Assembly (NCBI GenBank): GCA_018396935.1
Contig: JAGTRA010000030.1
Coordinates: 1 to 10,077, forward strand
Length of the DNA stretch: 10,077 nt
Direction: 5' to 3'
Origin: Candidatus Bathyarchaeota archaeon
Lineage (GTDB): Archaea; Thermoproteota; Bathyarchaeia; Bathyarchaeales; Bathycorpusculaceae
Below, in pieces: positions 1 to 5,751 of the stretch; within the stretch, counting starts at the first letter, position 1; each line of letters starts with the position of its first letter. Both the position numbers and the translations under genes were made by a program. The notes beneath the pieces are model-generated. The model worked only from the letters and a program-made list of their open reading frames with translations, made no database searches and was not told the origin of the DNA.

Positions 1-70
1 CCATACAAATCATTGGAATATCAATTAAACATATACTAAACCTTTTTGGAGTAATAAATAGTCGTTTGCC

Positions 71-1006
71 CTAAAGCTGATACAAGTTTCCTACACTATT
101 CCATATAAAAGCATCCGGCATAGCTTCAAATATCGCAAGAATTCCTCTCCAACCTGTGCAATGGCAAGGCACTATAATCTCCGGTTTTATACATTTAAAC
201 TCCTCCACTGTTATACCTATACGTTTTTCGTCCTCTTTACCAGCTAGGTGGAACCCTCCCATTACTGCATATACCTTGTTAACGCCAGTTATTCTTCTCG
301 CATAATTTATGGTATTAATTATCCCTGCGTGGGCGCAACCTGATATAATAATTAAGCCTTTAATATGCTTAATTACTAAAGCGCGGTCATCCCAAATCCA
401 CGGGTCTGGAACCCACTCGCCATTTATGAGCGCTCTATGTCTTGAATAGCCTTTTTCAAATTTTGTTTCCCTTGGGATTTCCCCCGTGACCAGGATAGAG
501 CCTCCAGCAATAAGATAGGGTTCCCTTGTCTTAACATACTTAGCTGGTTTAACCTCACAATCTGATGGAAAAGCAGGGTACCTCCTTATAGTTCCATTAT
601 CTGCTTCAGAGCCGCGGGTCTTAAACATGTCCTCATGAACTATTATGGGCAGATTTTCACGTTTTATCGCCTTAATTACCGCAGATAATCCGCCAAAATG
701 GTCGTAATGTCCATGGGATAACACGATCGTCTCTACTTCCGAGAGATTTATCCCCATACGTCTGGCGTTTATGATGATCCCTAAAGGACTTATGCCTGTA
801 TCAAATAGTACGACATGCTTCTCACCCTTTGTCCAAACTCGAACAAGCATTGAAAATCCATGTTCCGCTATTGGAAGCTTAAGAGGCTTTTTCATCCATT
901 CCTTAAAAGTTTTAACCTCTGTTCTATTTATCGTAGATAGCATGTCTATCGAGTTGTCCATCAAGCTTATTATTTCAACTTTTTCAGCCTCAGCTAAACG
1001 ATCCAT
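71..1006 (-). CDS. MBL-fold metallo-hydrolase, COG1237 (MJ0301-like) family
   Basis: 311 aa, apparently full length and soluble, with no signal peptide. The metallo-beta-lactamase metal-binding motif SHGHYDHFGG lies at residues 97-106 (H98, H100, D102, H103). Further family blocks are FDTG (68-71), SGCAHAG (222-228), GGFHL (250-254) and PCHCTG (280-285), which supply the remaining metal ligands. This SHGHYDH...SGCAHAG...GGFHL pattern belongs to COG1237. The characterised member of that family, MJ0301 of Methanocaldococcus, makes the dihydropterin-methyl-ribofuranosylaminobenzene phosphate intermediate of methanopterin synthesis. Most other members have no known substrate, so that reaction is only a possibility here. 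The ATG start at 1006 is preceded by GGAG at 1017-1020, 10 nt upstream. A TATA-like stretch lies at 1021-1032. The gene follows the radical SAM gene by 39 bp on the same strand and may be cotranscribed with it. Confidence 0.92.
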   Translation of the reverse strand: MDRLAEAEKVEIISLMDNSIDMLSTINRTEVKTFKEWMKKPLKLPIAEHGFSMLVRVWTKGEKHVVLFDTGISPLGIIINARRMGINLSEVETIVLSHGHYDHFGGLSAVIKAIKRENLPIIVHEDMFKTRGSEADNGTIRRYPAFPSDCEVKPAKYVKTREPYLIAGGSILVTGEIPRETKFEKGYSRHRALINGEWVPDPWIWDDRALVIKHIKGLIIISGCAHAGIINTINYARRITGVNKVYAVMGGFHLAGKEDEKRIGITVEEFKCIKPEIIVPCHCTGWRGILAIFEAMPDAFIWNSVGNLYQL

Positions 1007-1045
1007 TACAAGCGTACTCCTTATTTATAAAAGGATATGCTGCCG

Positions 1046-2155
1046 TTATTTTTCCCTCAGCGCTTTAGGCACATATGCACATCTAGGGTCTGAAGCTAAT
1101 ACATCACCTGTATAGTGATATGCAGCTGCCCTACAGCCCCCGCATATATCCTTGTACTCGCAGACTCCGCATTTGCCTTTAATGTTATCTTTACTTCTAG
1201 CTTTAATGAAGTACTCTGATGTCTGCATTTCTTCCCATATTTCCCTGAGCGTTTTAGTTCTTATGTTACCTATACGTTTAGCATCAAAGTAGCTGCATGG
1301 TATGGCATCTCCATTTTCAGCGATGCTCATAAATTTGCCGAAGAAGCATCTGCCTAAAAAGAAGCCGTTAAACCAGCTTTCAAAATCTGGTAAACCTCTT
1401 TGCTTTGCAATTCTTGCAAAAAATGGGCAATAAACGTTTATTTCAGGCTTACCCTTATAAACTGAGCGCAAATCATACAATTTGTTCCATACCCATTCAT
1501 ACTGTTGGGGCGATGGATCCACTTTTAATGCCTTACTATCACTACTATATGGGATGAAGCTATGATATATAACCCATCTAGCCCCATAATAAGCTGCAAG
1601 ATCAAGAACATGCCTAATATCTTCTTCATTAACATTCGTAACTGTGTTGTTGATATTAGCGAATGTATACACTAGACAATTTAGAAGCTTCTCTCTAGAA
1701 AGCCTTCTTATGGCTGAAAGGGCTTCAACATATGCACCCAATCCCCTAATCATGTCATTAATTTTTTTAGCGCCATCTATGCTTACTGAAACTCGCGCCT
1801 CATTCCTCGCAATAGCCTCAAACTTTTTATCGTCTAGGTGGCGGCCACCTGTTATCATGCTGACATTTAAGCCTATTTTCCTCGCATACTCAATTACTTC
1901 AAAGAGGTCGCCACGTAAGAGGGGTTCGCCGCCTGTTATGCCAATCCAGCTTACTCCAAAATCATATGCCAAATCAATCATTCGTATAGCTTCACGGGTG
2001 CTTAATTCTCCATCAGCTTGGGGTTTATTTGCCGATGCACAATGTAAACATGAGCTATCACAGGCGAAAGTGCATCTCCAAGGCAAAATGAATAATTGCC
2101 CTCTTCCACCCAATCCTTTCACCATCTGCATTAATAACTGTTCAGACTGAAACAC
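1046..2155 (-). CDS. Radical SAM/SPASM protein, AhbD/NirJ/PqqE-like
   Basis: 369 aa. The radical-SAM CX3CX2C cluster is C32, C36 and C39 (motif ACDSSCLHC), followed by the SAM-binding GGEPLL at 75-80 and VSVSIDG at 122-128. The C-terminal SPASM domain carries auxiliary Fe-S cysteines C270, C287, C329, C332, C338, C341 and C359, in the arrangement CGVCEYKDICGGCR (329-342). This resembles the heme-decarboxylating AhbD/NirJ group and related peptide maturases such as PqqE and the sactipeptide enzymes. The true substrate cannot be read from the sequence. No precursor peptide or other heme-pathway gene is present in the window. The listed start is GTG at 2155, with no Shine-Dalgarno sequence. A box A-like stretch at 2156-2166 would place transcription near ATG 2131 (residue 9), so a leaderless start there, giving 361 aa, is equally plausible and keeps all motifs. 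The gene lies between the JAMM and MBL genes on the same strand. Confidence 0.92.
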   Translation of the reverse strand: MFQSEQLLMQMVKGLGGRGQLFILPWRCTFACDSSCLHCASANKPQADGELSTREAIRMIDLAYDFGVSWIGITGGEPLLRGDLFEVIEYARKIGLNVSMITGGRHLDDKKFEAIARNEARVSVSIDGAKKINDMIRGLGAYVEALSAIRRLSREKLLNCLVYTFANINNTVTNVNEEDIRHVLDLAAYYGARWVIYHSFIPYSSDSKALKVDPSPQQYEWVWNKLYDLRSVYKGKPEINVYCPFFARIAKQRGLPDFESWFNGFFLGRCFFGKFMSIAENGDAIPCSYFDAKRIGNIRTKTLREIWEEMQTSEYFIKARSKDNIKGKCGVCEYKDICGGCRAAAYHYTGDVLASDPRCAYVPKALREK

Positions 2156-2166
2156 AATTTTTAAAT
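2156..2166 (-). promoter_or_regulatory. Candidate box A (TATA) for the radical SAM gene
   Basis: Read on the minus strand, this is a TTTAAAAATT-like AT tract. It sits about 25-30 bp upstream of ATG 2131, the second possible start of the radical SAM gene. That spacing fits a leaderless archaeal transcript. The call rests on composition and spacing alone. Confidence 0.3.
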
Positions 2167-2191
2167 CTTCTGTAGATAGCCATCCTGTGTT

Positions 2192-2584
2192 CTATTCAAT
2201 GAGTTTGATGCTCAGTCTTTCCCCATTATGATTATACGCTGCTACACACGTTTCGTCTGTGAATGGAAAACCGCAAATTATTAGTATGCTGCCCCAAAAA
2301 TTATTTAAATCCTCTAGGGATGGATTAAGGCTTCCTGACGGATGAGAATGTAAAGTTCCGACTATTGAAAAATCCATAGGAAGTATGGAAAGAGGAATAC
2401 TTGCAAATCCTTCGCCATAAGTAGCGAGGGGAGGAATAATCGCCTCTTTAATCATAACTTTATTATGTTGCTTTTTCCCTCGAAGTAGAAGCACCAACTC
2501 TCTCGGGTAAAGCCTTTTTGCATTATGCAATACTGCCTCCAACATTTTTCTCTCTATAATAACAACTAATTTCTCTTCAACCAT
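2192..2584 (-). CDS. JAMM/MPN+ domain metalloprotease (Mov34/PAD-1 family)
   Basis: 130 aa, a single stand-alone JAMM domain. The complete catalytic signature is visible: Glu29 in YPRELVLLLRG, then HSHPSGS with H79 and H81, S89, and D92. This is an exact HxHx10D motif in the form HxHPx6SxxD, so zinc binding and catalysis look intact. Archaeal members such as AfJAMM and the Haloferax desampylase HvJAMM1 cleave isopeptide links to ubiquitin-like SAMP proteins. Some bacterial relatives process the tails of sulfur carriers. The substrate here is unknown, and no ubiquitin-like gene lies in the window. The ATG at 2584 gives a domain-perfect N-terminus (MVEEKLVVIIERKM). An upstream in-frame TTG at 2608 would add eight residues that look non-conserved, with a purine tract directly abutting it. 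The gene lies 85 bp after the winged-helix gene and about 36 bp before the radical SAM gene. Confidence 0.9.
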   Translation of the reverse strand: MVEEKLVVIIERKMLEAVLHNAKRLYPRELVLLLRGKKQHNKVMIKEAIIPPLATYGEGFASIPLSILPMDFSIVGTLHSHPSGSLNPSLEDLNNFWGSILIICGFPFTDETCVAAYNHNGERLSIKLIE

Positions 2585-2669
2585 AATTTCACATCTTAAC
2601 GTAAGCAACCCTTTCGCTACTTAAGACTTACTAAGCAAATAAAAAATGGTAAATTGCTGAATTCCGCTG

Positions 2670-2993
2670 CTAGTAATCTTCGTCAGCATCTATGTGGCTT
2701 TTTTCACATATAATTGGGATCCTGACAGGTTCTTCGTCAATGGGTAAGGCCTGCTTCAACTCTATGAAGGCCTTTATGGCATTAATGCCCTTTGGTGTTA
2801 TTGCATAAACCCTCCGTCCATCTTCTGTAACTTTCTCCTCTACGAGATTCTGCTTCACAAGAAACTTTATACACCTTTGGAGAGTGTTAAAGTTTAGATT
2901 TGCCTTATATGAAATATGAGTTATCTTCAATGGCCCTTTATTAGCTAATGCGCTTAATATATCAATATAGGTTTCAAGTTTTGATCTTCGCAT
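2670..2993 (-). CDS. Winged-helix transcriptional regulator (COG3432-like)
   Basis: 107 aa from the ATG at 2993. The helix-turn-helix spans about residues 24-51 (ITHISYKANLNFNTLQRCIK onward). It is followed by a wing at 52-74 containing EDGRRVYAITPKG, and a short acidic tail ending in DADEDY. The opening MRRSKLETYIDIL and the YxITPKG block are typical of the small archaeal winged-helix family COG3432, relatives of SSV1 F112. This is a DNA-binding protein, presumably a dimer. Its regulon is unknown, but it heads the JAMM/radical SAM/MBL row and may control that row or itself. An in-frame TTG at 3005 would add four residues. The ATG is preferred because a good box A lies about 34 bp upstream, implying a leader of only a few bases. 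No ligand-binding domain or metal-site cysteine cluster is present. Confidence 0.86.
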   Translation of the reverse strand: MRRSKLETYIDILSALANKGPLKITHISYKANLNFNTLQRCIKFLVKQNLVEEKVTEDGRRVYAITPKGINAIKAFIELKQALPIDEEPVRIPIICEKSHIDADEDY

Positions 2994-3022
2994 ATTAGAG
3001 ACCAAGCGTTATATCTGAAATC

Positions 3023-3032
3023 TTAATATAAA
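3023..3032 (-). promoter_or_regulatory. Box A (TATA) promoter of the winged-helix gene
   Basis: The minus-strand sequence TTTATATTAA is close to the archaeal box A consensus. Its centre is about 34 bp from the ATG at 2993. With the usual 25-26 bp from box A to the transcription start, the mRNA would begin near 3002, giving a leader of about eight bases. The purine-rich stretch just upstream (GTAAATGG) could serve as the TFB recognition element. Confidence 0.5.
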
Positions 3033-3299
3033 CCATTTACGCACCATCAATCACAACAAAATATAAAGAGGAGAAAAATAGATTATCAATAAGAAGATAA
3101 TTCAATTTCTTGTCATGTATATTCCATTGTCTATATAGATATCTCAATACTATCTATTCACTGGGCGACATGTGTTCAAACCTGTATTTCTTACTGCCCT
3201 AATCTACCTTTCGTTATATGTGGTAGTTCATCCTGTAGCTTGTAATGAGTGCTCCGGAGCTTAAAGTTAATGTGGGGCAGTTAAAGTATCAAGAGTAAA

Positions 3300-3328
3300 T
3301 TTTTTATTAATTTTTTATTAAAAAATTA
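3300..3328. repeat. AT-only tandem 11-mer and hairpin
   Basis: The 11-mer TTTTTTATTAA occurs twice in tandem (3300-3310 and 3311-3321). Overlapping it, TAATTTTTT at 3308-3316 pairs with AAAAAATTA at 3320-3328 across a three-base loop, giving a 9-bp all-AT stem. It could act as a weak terminator or simply be low-complexity DNA. No gene ends close by. Confidence 0.5.
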
Positions 3329-3454
3329 TTTAGTAAAATATTAAATGAAAAATTAAAGCAAAAATGGTTATTTTTTATTCTAATTTCTTCCTTTTTAGTG
3401 GATACCCCCCTCCCCCCATTCTGGCTTTTTGGATTAAATTTTTAAGGCTAGGAA

Positions 3455-3568
3455 GTGCTATGTTTGTTTGTGCGCGCATGGGCCGTTTTAAGAAACGGTA
3501 ACCATAAACTTAATCCTCAAGCGCTGCTAGAAGCCACAAAAAGGCTTAAATATTTCAAAAATCTGTGA
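3455..3568 (+). other. Short coding-like open stretch, possible gene remnant
   Basis: Starting at GTG 3455, 37 codons are open, ending at TGA 3566-3568. Part of the product reads NPQALLEATKRLKYFKNL, which has a natural amphipathic-helix composition. The same frame resumes after the stop for ten further sense codons. There is no clear ribosome binding site, and I recognise no family. It may be a decayed gene fragment or a chance open frame. Confidence 0.2.
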
Positions 3569-3650
3569 AAAAGCCATTACAAAAGAATTACAGCTTAAAG
3601 AAATGGATGAAACCGAAAATAAGGTATCGGGACCGTAAGTTCTGATTTGG

Positions 3651-3726
3651 TGGTAGCCCGGGGGAGATTCGAACTCCCGTCAGGGGCTCCAGAGGCCCCC
3701 ATGCTTGACCGCTACACCACCGGGCT
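3651..3726 (-). tRNA. tRNA-Gln (anticodon CUG), CCA encoded
   Basis: A full cloverleaf folds on the minus strand. The 7-bp acceptor pairs 3720-3726 with 3655-3661 (AGCCCGG/CCGGGCT). The 4-bp D stem pairs 3714-3717 with 3701-3704, around a nine-base loop. The 5-bp anticodon stem GGGGC/GCCCC encloses the loop CTCTGGA, with anticodon CTG at 3692-3690. The variable region is four bases. The T stem GGGAG/CTCCC encloses TTCGAAT. The discriminator is A, at 3654, and CCA is encoded at 3651-3653. The A1-U72 first pair is typical of archaeal tRNA-Gln, which is first charged with glutamate and then amidated by GatDE. No intron is present. An AT-rich box A-like stretch lies near 3746-3758, about 27 bp upstream of the mature 5' end. 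The half-length MFS gene ends 46 bp upstream on the same strand. Confidence 0.97.
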
Positions 3727-3772
3727 TCAGGTATCAACATTACTTGTTAACTTAATTTCCTTAGTAATAACC

Positions 3773-4300
3773 TTAGCGTTTGTATTTAAGTGCTATAAAG
3801 CCAGAGGTTGCTTGGCAACCTGAGCATATGAAGAAAAGAGTTTCAAATCCTATCTGGCTAATTATTATGGTAGCTAGAAGAGCTGAAATAGCTTCAATCA
3901 TCGTGTAGATGGATTCAAACATGCCAAGAACCGTGCTTCGGCTTCTTCGATCACTTAAATCAACCATCATAGCTAGCATGGATGGCCTTTGCAATGCATA
4001 AGAAACTCCAAATAGAAGCTCTATGACGTATAACTGCTTTATGTCAGAGGCGTATATGTAACTTACTGAGCAAATAGCACCCAGCATGACACCCGCAAAG
4101 AATACGCGTTCCCTTCCATGGTTATCGGCAAGTTTTCCAGCCAAAACCTGGAAAATGGCGGCGATAAAACCAAAAAGGGCATATAAAAATCCTATGTCAA
4201 GTATTGAGGCTGAGAAACGATTAACTACAAATATAGGGTAAACTGGGCCAAGTAGCCCAACTCCTATGGAGTAGAGCATGCTCAGTGTCATGATTACCAT
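3773..4300 (-). CDS. Half-length MFS transporter (N-terminal six-helix domain)
   Basis: 175 aa with about six hydrophobic segments (roughly residues 2-27, 33-55, 66-84, 88-112, 122-146 and 150-171). The diagnostic MFS motif A between helices 2 and 3 is present: GKLADNHGRER at 55-65. A second family-like loop, DLSDRRSRSTVLG, lies at 114-126. A normal MFS permease has 12 helices and about 400 residues. This one stops right after helix 6 with a basic KYKR end, and I find no second half in the remaining bases before the tRNA. It is therefore either a gene truncated at the domain boundary or a six-helix protein working as a dimer. The start is the ATG at 4300, or ATG 4291 (residue 4). A TAA lies four codons upstream in frame, so the N-terminus is not longer. 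The substrate is unknown. Confidence 0.78.
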   Translation of the reverse strand: MVIMTLSMLYSIGVGLLGPVYPIFVVNRFSASILDIGFLYALFGFIAAIFQVLAGKLADNHGRERVFFAGVMLGAICSVSYIYASDIKQLYVIELLFGVSYALQRPSMLAMMVDLSDRRSRSTVLGMFESIYTMIEAISALLATIIISQIGFETLFFICSGCQATSGFIALKYKR

Positions 4301-4555
4301 TATAGTCTTTTACTTCAGCATGGAGGATACCCCCAGCTGAAGTCGAGACGTTACGTGTAGTATAGATCATCTTCCTTTCTTCTAACCCCCTAGAGCAACA
4401 ACTTCTCGATATAGTCTTCAAAATAAATCTTTTGCTTTAGAAACCGTAATTTAAACAATCTCGGACACCAACGGGCAAAATTACCTCAATGAAATCTTGT
4501 CTTCAGCTCGGTCCTAACACTTTATTCTCATATCGTCCTTGTCGCTATTGTCAAA
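4301..4555. other. Intergenic region with a possible C-terminal gene fragment
   Basis: No complete gene is visible here. On the minus strand, 31 codons are open at 4390-4485, ending at a TAG (4390-4392). The product includes FLKQKIYFEDYIEKLLL, which looks like a natural protein C-terminus, but the frame is closed upstream by a TGA at 4486-4488 and has no ATG. It could be the degraded tail of a lost gene. The remaining bases show no repeats or RNA structure that I could identify. Confidence 0.4.
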
Positions 4556-4852
4556 TTAAGGATCGTCTCCACTCTGCACGGCGTCTGGATATTTCTCTCT
4601 TATCTTGGCATCCGCGATTTTTGCGATAATCGCATTTGATATTAAAACGTATTTTACACCAGCTAATTCCGCTAATTCAGCTTGTTTTTGATCTTGAGTG
4701 ATCAGGAGTAAGCCATAATTTCTTGCATATTCAACGATCTCCCTATCTTTTGCACCTTGTAAGTTTACATCATGTACTGTTAAAACCTTCCAACCTAGAA
4801 TTTCAAAATACTCCTTTAATCCAGCGTACATTTCGTCGAGGAGTAGCTTCAA
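4556..4852 (-). CDS. DUF5615 PIN-like protein (putative toxin-type nuclease)
   Basis: 98 aa from TTG 4852. The pattern matches DUF5615 of the PIN-like superfamily. It opens KLLLDEM with D6/E7, then has GWKVLTVHDV, then AKDREIVEYARNYGLLLITQDQ, containing D36 and D54. These acidic residues correspond to the metal-binding positions of PIN nucleases. The family often forms toxin-antitoxin pairs with a small DUF433-type antitoxin, but none is visible on either side here. The TTG start is chosen because a perfect GGAGG (4861-4865) lies eight bases upstream and the protein then begins exactly at the domain. In-frame starts at ATG 4879, ATG 4867 and TTG 4912 would add residues that look non-conserved. 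The gene is divergent from uppP and shares an AT-rich promoter region with it. RNase activity is inferred from the fold and is not demonstrated. Confidence 0.8.
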   Translation of the reverse strand: MKLLLDEMYAGLKEYFEILGWKVLTVHDVNLQGAKDREIVEYARNYGLLLITQDQKQAELAELAGVKYVLISNAIIAKIADAKIREKYPDAVQSGDDP

Positions 4853-4860
4853 GACCTTCG

Positions 4861-4865
4861 CCTCC
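4861..4865 (-). promoter_or_regulatory. Shine-Dalgarno site deciding the DUF5615 start
   Basis: GGAGG on the minus strand, eight bases before TTG 4852. It is the strongest ribosome binding site near this gene and argues for the TTG over the upstream ATG codons, since one of those ATGs overlaps the site. Confidence 0.6.
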
Positions 4866-4885
4866 ATTTGATTCTTCATGGATTT

Positions 4886-4910
4886 GTCTCTATTAAAAAA
4901 TATTTTAAGC
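4886..4910. promoter_or_regulatory. Shared AT-rich divergent promoter, DUF5615/uppP
   Basis: This stretch of almost pure A and T can supply box A to both genes. On the minus strand, TTTTTTAATA would place transcription about 25 bases later, just ahead of the GGAGG of DUF5615. On the plus strand, ATTTTAAG near 4902-4908 would place transcription near 4932, ahead of AAGGTG and the uppP ATG. The assignment is by spacing only. Confidence 0.35.
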
Positions 4911-4944
4911 AACCTTAAGATAGTTTTGTACCATTTAAGGTGTC

Positions 4945-5751
4945 ATGTTATTGGATCAATTAATTGGAATAATTATCCTGGGTTTAATTCAAGGCATTAC
5001 TGAATGGTTCCCAATATCAAGTAGTGGACACTTGAGGATTGCTGAAAAAATCATGGGTTTAGAACCTCCTTTACTCTTTGATGTTACCCTGCATGTTGGC
5101 ACTCTTATTGTTGTGCTTTCATTCTTCAGAAGTGATGTTAAGCATATACTCTCAGCCATCATCCACTTAGACTTTAAATCAGCCGATGGACGTTTAATTT
5201 TTCCATTAATTTTCGGGTTGATCCCTACGGCTATTCTTGGATTGATCCTTAAGATTATAGTTGAAAGCTTAACTTTGCTGAACAATTTACCTATAGCCTT
5301 TGCACTACTCATCTGCGGTGCTATCCTATACTCCGTAAAGTTTTCAGGAGAGGGATGTGAGGAAATAAGTATAAAAAAAGCTTTAGTCATAGGCTCGGTG
5401 CAGGGGATAGCCGTTATCCCAGGTCTTTCTAGAAGCGGGTTGACACTCGCCGCCGCTTTAGTAATGGGTGTTAAACGTGAAGAAGCTTTCAGGTTCACCT
5501 TCCTATTATCTATACCCACGATAATAGGTGCTTTTTGCATAACCTTACTTATGGATTTTAGCGTATTATCATCTACAGAGGTAACTTATTTAGAGGTAGC
5601 GGCAGGCGCTATGGTAGCTATGGTTACTGGTTACCTCAGCTTGAAGACTCTTTGGAAAATTGTTAAAAGGCAACGGCTACACTTTTTTGCCTTCTACTGT
5701 TGGATCCTAGGACTCTCACTGATTATTTCACACTTTTTAAGAATCCCTTAG
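4945..5751 (+). CDS. uppP: Undecaprenyl-diphosphatase (UppP/BacA family)
   Basis: 268 aa integral membrane protein that dephosphorylates polyprenyl diphosphate to the monophosphate, recycling the lipid carrier for surface glycans. In archaea the carrier is a dolichol-type or C55-C60 polyprenol. Both family signatures are intact. The first is QGITEWFPISSSGHL at residues 16-30, with the acidic motif residue E20, S25-S27 and H29. The second is PGLSRSGLT at 159-167, with the catalytic-site arginine R163, followed by FTFLLSIPTIIG. Several membrane helices are evident (about 7-23, 48-62, 85-107, 115-131, 145-160, 185-203, 215-232 and 246-265). The length matches the family norm. AAGGTG at 4937-4942 precedes the ATG closely. 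The last 15 bases overlap the 3' end of cca on the other strand. Confidence 0.95.
   Translation: MLLDQLIGIIILGLIQGITEWFPISSSGHLRIAEKIMGLEPPLLFDVTLHVGTLIVVLSFFRSDVKHILSAIIHLDFKSADGRLIFPLIFGLIPTAILGLILKIIVESLTLLNNLPIAFALLICGAILYSVKFSGEGCEEISIKKALVIGSVQGIAVIPGLSRSGLTLAAALVMGVKREEAFRFTFLLSIPTIIGAFCITLLMDFSVLSSTEVTYLEVAAGAMVAMVTGYLSLKTLWKIVKRQRLHFFAFYCWILGLSLIISHFLRIP

Larger units (their letters stand above)
3033..3650. other. Gene-poor intergenic region with low-complexity tracts
   Basis: No convincing gene is visible in these 600-odd bases. Contents: an AT-only stretch with an 11-bp tandem duplication and a hairpin around 3300-3328; a perfect 10-bp palindrome GCTCCGGAGC at 3251-3260; a 13-base C-rich tract at 3405-3417; and a 37-codon coding-like open stretch at 3455-3568. 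The region ends at the CCA end of tRNA-Gln. It could hold an unannotated small RNA, but I could not find a complete C/D or H/ACA box arrangement. Confidence 0.6.

Noticed and set aside
1644..2150. 168-codon open frame antisense to the radical SAM gene
   Set aside because: It covers the Fe-S and SAM-motif coding region on the other strand and resembles no protein family.
3604..3648. C/D-box sRNA-like layout (GGATGA ... CTGA with short AAA/TTT ends) just before tRNA-Gln
   Set aside because: The C box is degenerate, no internal D'/C' pair is clear, and the spacing is short. Chance is more likely.
3400..4334. Same-orientation repeat GGATACCCCC at 3400-3409 and 4325-4334 flanking the tRNA/MFS block
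   Set aside because: Ten bases is a length expected to recur by chance in 10 kb, and the flanks do not match.
4221..4421. 66-codon frame overlapping the MFS start
   Set aside because: It overlaps the MFS first helix in another frame, has no recognisable motif, and its composition is not protein-like.
4989..5540. 183-codon open frame antisense to uppP
   Set aside because: It lies wholly opposite a certain gene, has no domain signature, and is a composition shadow.
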